A DNA stretch of 64,000 nt from Myripristis murdjan (GCF_902150065.1 NC_043994.1:23812413-23876412); one strand, 5' to 3'; counted from the first letter of the stretch, positions 1 through 12,800 are shown. Notes: a model not told the origin generated them from the sequence alone. Program-made: numbers and translations.

Positions 1-2227
1 GAGTTTGCAAAAGGCCTGCTTGAGAGCAATATTTACACATATTCTTGTCCGCTCACATTCAGAGAAGTTTATTCGCTCATTAAAAAACGAAGTGGTAGTG
101 CTGTTTGTTTTGCACAAGAGGAGCCCAGAATTGTGCCTTAAACACTATTGTTTGGACTGATCCATTCTAGCATGCTTGTTTGTGGTTAGTTGGTTAAGAA
201 TGGTAGAGGCTCTCTGCATTTTCTCAGGCAGAGTAACACAACAGTATCATTATGTGCCCACTGGGAAGGAACCTTTCGTGAACCTCCAGGGCTTTACTCT
301 CCCACAACCAGCTGAGGGGGTGGTGGGGTAGCCTGTACGCAGGCATGCATATGAAACGAATAAAGGGAGCGAATGCAATATCTGGTCAACTAGGCACACA
401 AGGCATTACAGAGGATGTGAGAGATCAGCGCAAATGTCCGCGGCCATCGTCCAAAACTCTCAATAAATGAAATATCAACAAAAGCAGAGACCGGCAGCTT
501 TCCTTGCACTTAACAAAAACATCTGATGTGCATTATTCCTGACAGAGCCTCAGTCTAAGGATGGCTTGTTTAACAGAATTAGTTTCCTCTTCCCTGTATT
601 GCCGTGTGTCCATTAACAAAAGTCTTTCAAGGAGACGGTCAGTCTTAAGCTTTGCAAAAGGTGACTTGAAACACCGAAGAACTAATTCTAAAGGATGGAC
701 CTAGAGAAATGTCAGTATGTCAGAGGGAAGACAGTTGAATTATGCATCTCTACTTCCCTCTAGTGGCCAAAGAATTTGTGACTGGGGAGGAAATGCAGCA
801 TAATGGCAACATAAGACATTGCCAAATAATGTTTATAAGCTGTTTACCCAGGACTTGTAATAGTAGTAAGATTACATCAGCATGCAATGTGTGACCAATA
901 TGTTTTGATTTCTCTAACTGCAGAAAAACCACTGCGGAAAAAGAAACAAAATATAAAAACTAACTTCTAACATGAAAGCAACACAGAATAAACCCAGCTG
1001 TTCTCAAGGGTTCTGCACAGATCTGAACAATATCAAATGAAAGGTTAGAATCAAAAATACATACAAACTTTTTTCTTCACATAGAACTCTCCTAATATAC
1101 CCAATACACTTTAAACAGACAGATACATAAAATATGCATACGTGAGACTATGATTTTCTTTAAAATGATCAGCATCTTGAACATTTTAATTTAAAATAAA
1201 AAAAAACTGTATTCTAAACTCTAATAAGTGCATAATACAAAGGTAAGCAACTGTGAGCTGAAACAAATAACATCTTAAGAAATATAACACATTCATTAGA
1301 TGTGGAATATTATTTTAATTCATTCAGCATTCAGAGGGGGGAAAAATCACATAGGCCTAGTATTTAGTCATGTCATATTTTGTCTATATGATTGTACACA
1401 TTTGCTTTGCAATACTATTAGTCTTTGTAGTGCAATGCAAGATAAATAGGACAGCCTTGTAACAAAATTTAGTTAGTGTGTCATTATAAAAGGCATATAA
1501 TATTTTATTTTCACTCACCTTAATGACAAATTTGAGAGGAGACATTGTAGCGATAACAGCAGTCAGTCAGTTTAATCTAAAACAAGTGCAAAGTCAAAGA
1601 TCACATGTGGTGCCTTTCAGTCAGAGCCTCAAATGATCACATCATCACTCAGTATCATAAATGCCCTGCCAATTCACACTGGCAGGCTATTTATTTTAAT
1701 GTGTATTTACTGTGTAAATAGTAGGGGTGGGAAGGTATTTTGTTTTTCTTACAATTTTTTTAATCAATTTTTATTACCAAGGGCTGTCGGCAAGGGGACT
1801 AAATATTGCTCTAAAGTTAGGATAAATTTTAGCAAGGGAAAATATGGCATGGCCGTTTTCACAGTGGTCCCTTGACCTCCGACCTCCAGATTTCTGAATG
1901 AAAATGGGTTTTATGGCCACCCAGCGGGTCTTCTCTTCGCAGACCTGCCCACCTTGTGCAAATCCCCAAAAAACATGCAGCCCAAACATGTCAATTTGGA
2001 CACTCGGAGTTGCATAAAATGGGTCTTGACTGGAAAGCTGAGACTCTTGTGGATTAAATAAGCCCAATTTTAATCACAAGTGATGTCAACCTAACCTAAG
2101 GATAATCAGAGCCTCACGAAACTTTACATGCACAAACTAGAGGATAATAAATAAATAAATAAATAAGTAAATACACAAAAAAAATCATAATATCGAATCC
2201 CAATACTTAAAGGATCACAATACATAT

Positions 2228-2606
2228 CGAATCCACACCCAAACACTGTTTAAATTGTTAATACTTCTGTTTAAATTGTTCATATTTCTATTTTTTTTAT
2301 AATCCTTGTTTATAGTGTTTATATTGCTTCTGCTATTTATCATGTGTATACTGTATATTTCTTCTAAATTTGCACATTGACCTACCTCTATGCACATTTT
2401 CTACACCCATGCACACGGTTTTTTCTGTTTTTGTTTGTTTTGTTTTTTTTTTGCACATTGCTTTTTGCACACTGGCTTGTACTTAGATCTTATTCTGTTG
2501 TACTTAGATCTTATTCTTTATTTTTTTTTCATCTTTTTTATTTTATTTAATCTGTAATCTGTGGATACTGCTGAAAAACTGTGAATTTCCTGCGGGATGA
2601 ATAAAG
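2228..2606 (+). mobile_element. Probable LINE 3' end (non-LTR retrotransposon tail)
   Basis: T-rich sequence carries repeated TTTGCACATTG-type units. It ends with CTGTGAATTTCC, GGGATGAATAAAG and a TATC microsatellite. This layout resembles the 3' UTR of teleost CR1/L2-type LINEs, which end in short tandem repeats instead of poly(A). It sits inside dispersed-repeat copy A, so it inserted later. No reverse-transcriptase sequence is present, so it is a 5'-truncated copy. The family is assigned by resemblance only. Confidence 0.4.

Positions 2607-2662
<56 letters not shown>
2607..2662 (+). repeat. (TATC)14 microsatellite
   Basis: Fourteen uninterrupted TATC units directly follow the AATAAAG end of the presumed LINE tail. 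They are best read as the expanded terminal repeat of that element. Confidence 0.95.
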
Positions 2663-3234
2663 AAAGTATCATGATAGTATCAAATCTGGAGATAAGCATA
2701 TCGTCCACAGATATTAATATTGTGTCTATAATGTGGATTTATAGTGAACATATTCTTGTGCTTTACGTGATTCAGTCGCCATAGTGGTTTGGTATATATA
2801 CTATGGTTTAGGTTTTAAGGCTGATTGTAGCTGCATGACTGAAGTTTTCTCCATCACCACAGGCTATCCAATATAATCTTCATTTTAACTGATATATTTT
2901 GACTGATATCGCCATTATTCTGTGGCGTTCAACCGGATTATGTGACCAGGATATGCACAGATTAACAAATTGGACGTTACGATTCAAAGTGACTTCCCCT
3001 TTTCACGTAAAGTTAATGTGAACAGTTCAGGCTTTAATCTCGACATCAACACGCACAAAACTGGAATCGTTATCAGCACAAAACAGCTATAGATCCGGCC
3101 CATCGTTAGCAGAGTATAAGTACACTGAAAACAATGTGGCTACATAAAAAAGTCACAGATAAAAACTGATAAATGTCCTACCGCCAAACAGTTTTGAACG
3201 TTTTTCAAAAGCCGACGAGATCTGCAGCTGAACG

Positions 3235-3270
3235 TGACGTCACACTCTCGTTCTCCTCCCACCAGGAAGT
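3235..3270 (+). promoter_or_regulatory. mkks promoter elements: CRE and ETS-like site
   Basis: A perfect palindromic cAMP-response element, TGACGTCA, lies at 3235-3242. An ETS-type site, ACCAGGAAGT, lies at 3261-3270. They sit about 600 bp upstream of the mkks start codon in a locally GC-richer, TATA-less stretch, which is typical of a housekeeping promoter. A tract ending TTTAG stops at 3870, two bases before the ATG. This suggests that the start codon sits at the very beginning of a spliced exon and that an upstream non-coding exon exists, perhaps with its donor near 3778. Confidence 0.5.
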
Positions 3271-3872
3271 GTAAGCGCTGTTAGCAGTTAGCCGATGCTC
3301 TTTTTGTGAATACTAAAGCATTTAAAGCTTGGAAGTATGTGCTACCTTTGCGCGATAATGAACTAAACGTCTTAGTTTGCGTGTCGCGTTTTAGTGTTTC
3401 GGTTGATCCGATTGTTTGTTTTGGTAATTTTTTTTTAAAGACTCGCGAGAGAAATCTTTTAAAGTGCAGGGCTCCATAGGACCCGACGCTAAGAGCGAAA
3501 CCATGGAAACGACTGGCTTGCACTAAAAAGCCTGTTTTGATTTTGAACTTATACGTCGTCCAGAAATATTTGCTTCTATATTCCCACTACAAAAATACAG
3601 CTACATCAAATTTACAACTTTTTGTACATTCAAATGCAGTATACTTATCGTATGGATTTTTTAAAAGTTTGATTAAAATCAGGCAACGCCGTATACCTCG
3701 CTATTCAGGCTGTGTTTGGCAAAGCATGGTTGTGTCTGTGTTTACACCTTGCTAAGAAGACATTTGAGCAGAAGAAAGGTATTTATATGTTGTGTCATGA
3801 CATTACGTTACCCTTGACCTGCTTGGTTGTTCAGATAAAGGAGTAATTCAGATATTTTTTGTTTGTTTAGTC

Positions 3873-6828
3873 ATGTCTCGACTCACCAAGAAATCGCCGT
3901 CTGTGTGCACGGATGAGCCGCTTGAAAACCCAGATCTCTGCCAGAGGTTTGACTGTCTCAGGCAGCTTCTCCGGTCGTGTTTCGGGCCGAGTGGCAGACT
4001 AAAACACATCCGTAACAACATAGGCGGCCACGTTATCACCACCTCCACCTCCTCTGTTCTCCTGAGTGCCGCTTCTTCATCCCAGCCTGCTGTCAGGCTC
4101 CTAACAACCTCCATCCTCAACCACGTTTCTCGTTTCAGTGACTGCGGCTTGTTTGCTGCCGTTCTCTGTTTGTCTCTTGTTGATCAGGCAGCGAGACGGC
4201 AGTCTGGCCTCAGAAGAGACGTGGCTATCAGGGTGAACAAGCATTTACTGCGGATGTGCACCGATTACCTCCAGCGAGAGGACTGTGGGTGTAAAGTGAG
4301 GCTTGACTTCTGCAGCAGCCGGAGCTTGATCACATTAGCTCGGAGTGTTATCTCCAGCAAGCCAGGCTGTGTACTCACAGAGCTGGAGGCGGTGCACATC
4401 AGTAAGCTGGCCGTGCAAGCCTTTGTCCTGACTGTCCCCTGTGACAGTCCAGGTACTGTCAGGCTTGGCAGGACGGTGACAGTGTCTGTTGAAGGCCAGC
4501 CCGTCCTGGACTCTGCAGTGTTTTCAGGGCTGCTGCTGGACGTGCCTGATGCCTCCTCCCTGGGCAATGTGGAGAACCTCCAGTCAAATCCACTGCAGAT
4601 GGTTTTGCTTGGTGTGTCCCTGTCCGGGGACCTCTCTGACCTGGGAGACGGGACTCTTGAGGTGCACCGGGGTGCAGACGCAGACTCGCAGGTCCTGGAT
4701 CAGCTGTTGGAGCTCGGGAAACAGGTGGTAAAAGATGAGGTGAAGCTCTTTGTGTGCCAGAAGGTCATCCACCCGGTCCTGCAGCAGTACCTGAGGCAAC
4801 ACGGGGTAGTGGTGGTAGAGAGAGTGGGAGCTGCTCTGATGGAGCCACTCTCTCAGCTGACAGGTTGGCCTCTTAACATTTTAGTGCCATATAACAATAA
4901 CAAAAGCAATTGTATAATAATATGCACTCATTTTGCAGTCTTGTAAGTGTGACTTCAGCTTTTAACTGGTTCAGGTATGCAAACATATAGGCTTAGACTA
5001 CTTAGGTTACATTAGAATAAGAAGTTACAGAGTCAGTCTGTTGACACTAAAAACACAAATACTAGTTTTGATTTCAAAATTTTGGCATTGACTTTGTACC
5101 TAACTATTAGTTTTTGTTTGCACTGCATCTGAGGCCCTGCTTAATTTCTGTCCACCTTTACATACCAGGCGCTCAACCTGTGGCCACATTACAGACCACA
5201 ATCCCAGCCAAGGCCTACGGACAGGTAAAGGATCTCACTATTAGGCAATTTGGATCCAAGACGATGCTGCATTTACATCCTGCTGGGGAACCGGTGATCT
5301 GCACGATGATCCTCTGTCACAGGAATGAGACAATGCTAAATGAGTTGAAGGTAAGCTTAAACAAGCATTGTAAGGGCTGTTCTGTTGGGCTTAAGTGCAT
5401 ATCATGTGATTGTTATCTCATGACCTCAGACTCATAGCCTCAGATGTGTGTTATTCCCCCTCCTAGGTTTCCTGTCTCCACTGGACACTGTCTAATAAAG
5501 CAGAAATGTAATTAAAATGTGTAGGCCTCTACAGCTTAATAGGTAGAGCATGGCACTAACATTGCCAGGGTTTAGAGATTCAGTTCCTGCCGGGAGCCTC
5601 CGTCCTACAAAACATGTTTTCATTCAAATAATAATCTTAAAATACTTAAAACTGCTTTCTCTTCACACATCTATTGATGAGGAAATGTGAAAGATGGGTC
5701 GATGCTTTAAATTCCCCGTCGGACTGTTTCAGGTGGCATGCCAGAAGACAGAACATGTGTTGAGGCTCACCCTGAGGGAGCCATCTGCCCTGCTTGGAGG
5801 GGGATGCACTGAGACCCACTTAGCCGCTTACATCAGAAACAAGGTCAGCCCTACGGTCGGGTTTTAAACCAGTTAGCTGCAAACCAACTCTCCTTACCGA
5901 TTTCACAAATATTCAGGAAAGATTAAATAGGTGGAACAGGGAAAAGATGTAGAATTTCTGGAAAGTCCTGCAATTTTGGAAAGTCTATTCCACCGAGATG
6001 GGGAAAATCAGGGAATTTAATCAACACTTGTCATGAAACACCAAGGCATGTTCAGCATCAATGTAAAAAAAAAAAAAAGCATCTAGTTATTCACCAAACA
6101 GAATATTACTTTCCATTGTGCTGATGTTTCATTCACTTCTCTGTCGGAATGCAACAGAATAATAAACTTGAATACGATCTCTGAATCTGAAGTGTGTTTA
6201 AAATTTTGATCAAGGAAAAAGTGAACATTTTTACATTTATATAAGTAATGGAAGTTCAAAATTTTAGTCATGAAAAGTCCTGAAAGACATGGAGTTTTAC
6301 ATTTGAGCCTTAATAAGCCTGACCTGTACATACACCGTTATAGGTGGTCTGGTCTGAGCAGCAGTAGCATGTCCTGATGGTGTCATATTTTCATCCTAGA
6401 GCGTACATGAGGCGCCAGAGGCAGCAAAGGTATTAGGGTGCTCACAGAGTCAGTACCTGCTCGGTTTGGAGGCGTTCTGCCGCTCTCTGGAGTCGGTAGC
6501 CGCGGCGCTGCAGCACAGCGGTGGGAGCTCGCTCATTGATCTGACCCACGGTCACCACTGGACTCTCCATTCAGATACAGCGGAAATCCAAAGGGAGGAC
6601 GCCTTGGGTTCCTGTGGCTGTGGACTGGTGGAGAGTGGACCTCATGTGAAATGGACCCACCTGAACACTAAATACTCTGATTTCTCTCCTGCACCTCTCT
6701 CGAAAAACGCTGCTGTTTATCCACGTGTGCTGGACTCCTTCACAGCCAAGATCAACGCGCTGCAAGTTGCGGTGGAAACTGCTAATCTTGTGCTGGATAT
6801 CCGATATATAATTCAAGATGTGAACTAG
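3873..6828 (+). CDS. mkks: McKusick-Kaufman/BBS6 chaperonin-like protein (MKKS)
   Basis: The protein is a group II chaperonin-like (TCP-1 family) member of the BBS6/BBS10/BBS12 complex that helps assemble the BBSome at the centrosome and basal body. There are four coding exons: 3873-4863, 5169-5350, 5733-5843 and 6400-6828. All have GT-AG borders and continuous phase. They give 570 residues, the same length as I recall for human MKKS. Recognisable blocks are MSRL at the start, CFGPSGRLK near residue 35, [12 protein letters not shown] near 85, VRLNKHLL-like RVNKHLL near 118, [18 protein letters not shown] at the end of exon 3, and a C-terminus reading [20 protein letters not shown]. The gene converges on srd5a2, with stops about 1 kb apart. 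There is no truncation and the frame is intact. Identity rests on near-collinear recall of the human protein and is very likely right. Confidence 0.97.
5523..5595 (+). repeat. Degenerate tRNA-like sequence (tRNA pseudogene or SINE head)
   Basis: This stretch in mkks intron 2 can be laid out as a tRNA. A 7-bp acceptor pairing joins GGCCTCT with GGGAGCC (one mismatch, two wobbles). There is a D-arm-like AGCTTAATAGGTAGAGC, an anticodon stem TGGCA/TGCCA with loop CTAACAT, and a weak B-box GATTCAGTTCC. The A and B boxes depart from consensus, so it is probably a tRNA-derived fossil and not a working tRNA. Confidence 0.5.
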
Positions 6829-7216
6829 CTGATTTTTTTTTTTTTCTTCTCTGCTGTAGAATTTTGATTTTGTAATGATCACAACACAGAGTGAATGCTG
6901 TTGTTTTTATAGCTTTTCCCTCAATGCTTAGTTCAGTTTAGACACCTGATATAAGGCCCAGCTTTATCTTTCAAAAGAATGGTTTTGTTCTCTTTTGACT
7001 TTGGTATGATGAACCAATTCGTTTATTTATTTATTTATTGAATTACTTATTATTGGTCATTAATATTACTTAATAATACACTGTTTCTTGGGACATGATC
7101 TGTCACTCCTTGAATTTGGTGGTATAGTTTTGATCTTTGACCTAATGTAAACAACACTGAACCATTTGTGATGAAGTACAAGCAAGGAAACCACATCTAT
7201 ATTGGATGTAACTTTG

Positions 7217-7222
7217 TTTATT
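7217..7222 (-). terminator. Candidate poly(A) signal of srd5a2
   Basis: AATAAA on the minus strand lies about 660 bases after the srd5a2 stop. It is the nearest such hexamer I noticed downstream. It falls between the convergent mkks and srd5a2 stops, which fits a transcript end there. Confidence 0.45.
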
Positions 7223-7875
7223 AGATATTACTATGCAATATCCATTTCTAGTACATTTTTATAACACGCTAACTTCCCAGCTTTATACTTACTCATTTTT
7301 CTAATATTGCTGTCAAAGCTGGCAGGAAGCAGACTTTTCTACAAATAGTCACACATTCAGTGGCCGGTAAATTTACAAATTTGCTAGCAGTTTCACCACT
7401 TTAATAACCAATCAGACTTTTAAAATTTAATAAGACTGTCAAAAGGTGGAATGGTTATAAATGTCTGATATAAACTTAAGGAATGGAAAAAATAGCTAGT
7501 CTTAGGGAGCAAATTTATAAAGCTTTAATATTTATGATGAAAAATGAATGCATTCATGTTATTCTATATACAAAAGTGTTACCACAATAATCATGCTGAC
7601 CGGTGTGATAATTCAATACCTGACAGCTATGAACATACACAGAATGACAGTACAGTCGTTTATAGCAAGACAAGGCTAGAGTAAATCAGTGATACAAGTA
7701 AAAGAATAAGATGAAATTATTCTCATGCTTTAAAGGGAGTGCAGGTTCAGATTAAAAAATACCAAAGGAATGTCAAAAGTGCCAAAAATCCCGTGCTTGT
7801 CTTTTGCTGCTGCTGAGTCCCAGAAGGTTCCTATTCATTGTCTGCCTTTATAAGAGAAGGGCCAGGCCTCCTTTC

Positions 7876-8283
7876 TCAAAAGATGAATGGAATCAACGCC
7901 TTTCGTAATTTGGGATAGTCTTTGAATTTCTCAAGGTAGTACCTGTAAGAGTGAGGCAAGAGATGACAGTTATCACCCACAGATTGCTCAGGGTCATGGA
8001 TATGCTCAGAATACAACACTAGGAGAATTTCTTTCCTATTAGTATTACTTTCGCATCGGTATTACTTGGCTGTTCATTTGTGTCTCAAGCACCTGTGATG
8101 GTAATACGCTCTTGTTCCAATGAAACACAAGCTAAATATGGCAAAGGAGAATCCCGGAAAGGACCAGGTGGCTATGCTGTACCCAAACCACTCCATAATC
8201 TCTCCTAAGTAGTTGGCAGCAGACACGTATTCAAACATACCTCCTGCAGGAGATTAAGAACATCACAAGTCAGTAAAATTACA

Positions 8284-8314
<31 letters not shown>

Positions 8315-9807
8315 TCCATGTGTGGTGTCTGTTCTTTACCTTTAGGGATCTTGTAAATGACCTCTCCTGGTTTTCTGAGGTTGCGTAGAATATAGTCGCT
8401 GTGTACATTGATTGCCAATCCGATGTAAAACAACACTAAACCTAGAAGAGACACTTACTGATGAGGCTGCAGTGTTGCTTAGTAAAAGTCAAAGAAACAT
8501 TGTGAGTTTCACACTGGTTTAAATTCACAAACAGGCAGAGGCAGGTGATTATTAGGCCTGCTTATCTTCAAATTAAACACCTTGTTTGCCAATACAGATT
8601 AAATCTCGCTCCTACCAGTTTTAAAGCGGTAGTCGGCTGACCACCCATCATCAAACTGGGCACAGTGCAGCAGGTAGTGTCCCTGCAGGAAGCCGACAAC
8701 AGAGCAGACAAGACCTGCTGTCATCATCACATCCACCGGGACAGGCTGCCCTCGGGTCAGCAGGGAGTAAACAAATGTCCTATCGAAGAAATAGCAGATA
8801 TAATACAGCAGATGAAAAGAGAAGGGGAAGATGCTGCACTTCATCCATGCTGGGTACGTATAAAAATCATATTTCACACCCGGGCTGAGGGGCGTCCACC
8901 ACTGATCCAGCTTTGAGCTTTGACAAAGTGGAGCCATAATGGCAGGTCACCAAAGCATTCCTTGCATTGTTTTTAGCCATGAGATTACCACAGCAGGGAA
9001 TCTTTTGTTTGTTTTCCAAGCTCCTTTCTCAATGTATCCTGAAAATTAGTTTGAGGTTTGACTCAAGTTTGCTGAACACAAGCCTATAAAGTAGACAGAA
9101 ATGATATAAAGAAATGACAGTAGTTGTCATATGCCATCATCCCGAGTTAACTATAAGCACTACCCAGAATGGTGATTATAATTTTTTTTAATGCAAACAA
9201 AATTTGAGAATTTTGTCAGATGTTTCTCTCTGATTGAATCTAAATGACTGACAGTTTTCCTATAAAATACAACAAAACAACACTGAACCTTACAAAACCA
9301 GTCTGAAAAACGTACTTTAACTTAGTCTTACAATACATAATCTTCCTGTCACAGTTGACCCTTGTCCAGTTGCTTGTCTCTTCATAAAGGCATCAGTGCA
9401 TGTGTTTACCTGCATACAACACCAACACCACTACACTTTAATCACAGACCACACAACCAAATAAACAGCCTCCTCAAACCTCTCTGGTTCTTTTACCTTT
9501 GAAAGTAGTGAAGGCACCAGGTGCCGAGCAGCAGGTACTTCCCCATGCTGGAGGGTTTGTGCGTTGTGAGCAACAACAGTAGAGGAACCAGGAGAGCGGG
9601 CATCTCCTGGACGAACCAGGATACTCTGGCCGGTACTGTCCTGGCACAAGGAGGGTGTCCCATGTGGCGCCCATACGCACTCTGGTAAGTTCTGTGGTTG
9701 ACCAAGTGCCACAGTCCCGCCAGCATCAACCCACAGCAGAGAAAGTTGACCAAGTACCCGTAGCAGTGCATATTGCAGGTCTCAGTCTCAGGGTTGGTTA
9801 GGGTCAT
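7876..9807 (-). CDS. srd5a2: Steroid 5-alpha-reductase 2-like (3-oxo-5-alpha-steroid 4-dehydrogenase)
   Basis: This is an ER membrane enzyme that reduces the delta-4 double bond of testosterone and other 3-oxo-4-ene steroids with NADPH. There are five exons on the minus strand: 9497-9807, 8616-8779, 8340-8441, 8093-8243 and 7876-7942. Phase is continuous, giving 264 residues (human SRD5A2 has 254). It matches type 2 more than type 1 around TFVYSLLTRGQPVP and GFLQGHYLLHCA. The PARVSWFVQE block gives Glu68, the counterpart of human Glu57, and HYFQR gives Tyr101, the counterpart of Tyr91. Both residues lie in the active site of the human enzyme. INVHSDYILRNLRKPGE and the C-terminal ALIPFIF are also family hallmarks. 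Start: the chosen ATG has GCC before it, and the second Met at residue 13 is possible. Whether this is the srd5a2a or srd5a2b paralogue cannot be told. Confidence 0.95.
8289..8314. repeat. Poly(A) homopolymer run in srd5a2 intron 3
   Basis: About 26 consecutive A lie on the plus strand (poly-T on the transcribed strand), close to the acceptor side of srd5a2 exon 4. It is low-complexity sequence and may be a slippage hotspot. Confidence 0.9.
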
Positions 9808-12800
9808 GGCAAAGTATTCCTCCCATGGACTGAAGCGTTACTGTAGGGGTTGAGTGGAGAGAGACACCCACGCTGACTCCTCCCCAAAAGCACAAAGAGG
9901 GCAGCTTACTCTTCCAGTGACACATTACACTTTTCATAACAGTGACTGTGAATTCATCAACCGGCAAGGACATGATTATCCTTTAGTGCTGACACTGATT
10001 AAACATTAAACATTAAACACTGATTAAACATACTGAAATACTAAAATAAATCCATTGGACAATATCCAAAGATAAGGGTGACATGGAATATAGTAATCTG
10101 TGTAGGTCAAGTGAAGGAATCACCGGCTCAAAAATCTGTTCGGTTTTCAGACATCTGAAGAAATCTCTTGCAGAAAATCTCCTCTGCTTGTCTGTGCTGT
10201 TTACATTTACAAGGCGACATCAGCATCAAACCAAAGTGATATATCTGTTTTCATTTATTAGATTTGATTCAATTGTTTTGACTAAGTTCTCAAAGTGTGG
10301 GATGAGCCAATTAGAAAGCCCATTAAAATGAGGTATGATTCCATCCTTCAAGTGAACATAACATTTTTTTTTTTTTTTTATGGATTCAGTTTTCATCCCA
10401 AACTGTCCCAGATGTCAATTGTGTGTCTCCTAGATATTCTGATGGTCATAACAACCCACAAATTAAACACTGATGACAGATTTCAAGCTTTTCCATCCTT
10501 TTTCAGTGCCAGAGAGCAGAGTGGGTGGTATAACTAACAGATTTAGGGGTCTGCCAGGGGAGAACTGACCGGTCTTACTTTACAACACAGTCCAGCCACA
10601 GCCACACACACGTTTAACAGTTTTTGACTAAGCACCATTTTTATAGATTTCATTCCCTAAATTATGACCATATATGCATTTACTGTATAACTATCAAAAA
10701 TGCATTGGAAGAGTTGATTTGCAAAAACAGAAATGCAATTCTTGAGAAACTTGAGAAAAAAAACATCACATAATCCAAACTCCAACATTTTGTCACAAAT
10801 GCCAGTATTCCCTATGCACTAGGCCTACTCGTCTAATTTTTTTGATTGATCTTACATGGGGGAAAAACATGGTTTGCAGAAATGAATAAACTGGAGATAA
10901 ATGTTTATTCAAACAATATTTAACTATCACTCTGACAGAAAAAAATAATTTCAGCCGTTTTTCCATTGTGGATTAGTTGTTTGTTCAGGATTAGGGTTTC
11001 TCTAGGCCTAGGAAACAAGGCTAGCTCCAGCACGACGGTGAAACCAGTATGATATCTGACTTCCATCCAAGCAACTCCAGGAAAGAATGTGGCAAAAATG
11101 CACACATAAAGACACGGCATGTACAGTAAATGCAGTCTAACACATCCAGACATTCATCATAACTCACCGTTCTTCTCCGCCACTCAAAATCACAGCAAAT
11201 TCATATGCCACCAGCAAATTCATTTATATGCCACCGAAACCCATTTCTGTGCCACTGAAACGGGCTGAAAATGTAACTGTGTTACGTAATAACCTGTTCT
11301 TCAAGCTCTGGACACTGGTATTCATTATTGCAGTGAGGAAGTTTCTAGTGGGCAGGAAAACAAAGAACACCGTGGTGTAGCCTACCATATTTCTGTAATC
11401 ATTTAACAATAATTATCACTGGGGATTATATATGGACTGGATGGATTAAATGGATATGAAATTAATTTCTCCAACAGGTGACCAGCTTCTTCCCCATGCT
11501 CGACTAGCACTTGACACCTGGGGCTCATATTATAAGAGCCGGTGCCAAGTAAAGCCTCCTCCCTCCAGCTGTCCCTGCTTGTCTGGAAACTACAGGCAGG
11601 AGAGGACAACATCTGGTAGGCAGCTGCATTTGGGTGGCCTCACAGTATGGCACATGTCCTCTTGGCCCCAAGCACTTAAAGGCCTGTTTCCACCAAAGCC
11701 TGTTTGAATTCATTAATCAAGAGCCAGTCCTGGTGCACATGGCAACTTCCTCACCAAGGTAAACAAAGTAAAGAATCTTGTACGTCATTTTAAGTCTGTG
11801 GTTGGGATAGAAAAAAAAAGTTATTGGCCAAGGTGTCGGAAATGAAATAGGTCAAACTGGAGGAGCGGCAACTCCCTGTGAATAGTCATGTGTGAATCAG
11901 ACACACAGTCCACTGAGCTTTACAAAAGGAAGGAAAAAACAGAGGACCGAGGATATTTTCCCCTTAAGGATTTAAGTAGAAAAGTAAATTAAATGGCTAT
12001 TGTAATCTTAATAAAAAGCCAAACAGTATGCACAATCTGTGTACATATGTGCATACATACAATGCATCTGCATATATATACAGTGCATCTGCCCTTTATT
12101 TGCATGTGGACATTTTAAGAATTTGCATCAGTGGTCAATTTAACTAATACAACTATTTGCCAGTCCAAGACCTCAAGAATCAGAAATCAACATTATTCAT
12201 CTCTTTGACTGGTGCACTAAAAAACATTGGGGCATAACCGGGGCTTTAAGCACCTCCATCAACAATGCATACACATCCTGACAGGCAGCGCTGCCCTGTA
12301 ATATTACATGTAATTCCATATAATGTGAGCGGTAGTGATCTGACGTCGCCCTTTATGAGGGAAAAAAACTGGTTTGCCAAATACCAAATGCAGATATCAG
12401 TATAAATCATGTCTTGGTCACGCCTTAGATCAAATATGTGGGTGCACTATACAAATTCAGGTGAAAACATTTAGCTTTTGTTTCAAAGTATGCACATACA
12501 GTTTGCTCACAGTGAGTAAACAAGTCTCAGTGATGTTACTTGGAAACTGTCACCTTTGTTTTCAGACGTCTTGGCAACCATTAACCACTGGGTGATTTAT
12601 AATAATACCAAAGTGATTCATGATTATCAAAAGAGATGCTGAATGGATTGCTTTTGAAATTAAATATCTACATGATTTGCTCTCGTTGGTTCCCATGACC
12701 TCCAGTTCATGTCCAGCCACGTGGAGAATGTATTTTCTTAATATTCTGATTCAGAGAGGCAGGCACATTCCCTGCTGAACCAAAAAGGTTGCAGATCCAC

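Larger units (their letters stand above)
1785..2705 (-). repeat. Dispersed repeat, copy A (inverted, interrupted)
   Basis: Read on the minus strand, this segment matches, in order, the plus-strand segment 24119-24905. The shared blocks are a GATACT-rich head, a block reading CCACAAGAGTCTCAGCTTTC, and a block with GGAGGTC-GGAGGTCAAGGGAC followed by GGCCATGCCA. The head is separated from the rest by an insertion at about 2228-2662. I cannot name the family. No coding capacity is evident, so it is probably a non-autonomous element. The two copies differ by many substitutions and indels, so the insertions look old. Confidence 0.7.
1..3230. other. Upstream non-coding region with repeats only
   Basis: I see no exon with recognisable homology here. 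The first 1.7 kb is AT-rich unique-looking sequence with no open frame worth calling. From about 1.78 to 2.71 kb lies an old dispersed repeat split by a retrotransposon 3' end with a TATC tail, both listed separately. A 3' UTR or enhancer of a gene outside the window cannot be excluded. Confidence 0.6.

Noticed and set aside
1774-2067. 97-codon minus-strand open frame
   Set aside because: It lies inside dispersed-repeat copy A, and the related copy B does not keep the frame.
2160-2230. A/T tandem near (AATA)n as a promoter TATA cluster
   Set aside because: It is part of the low-complexity portion of the dispersed repeat and lies far from the mkks start.
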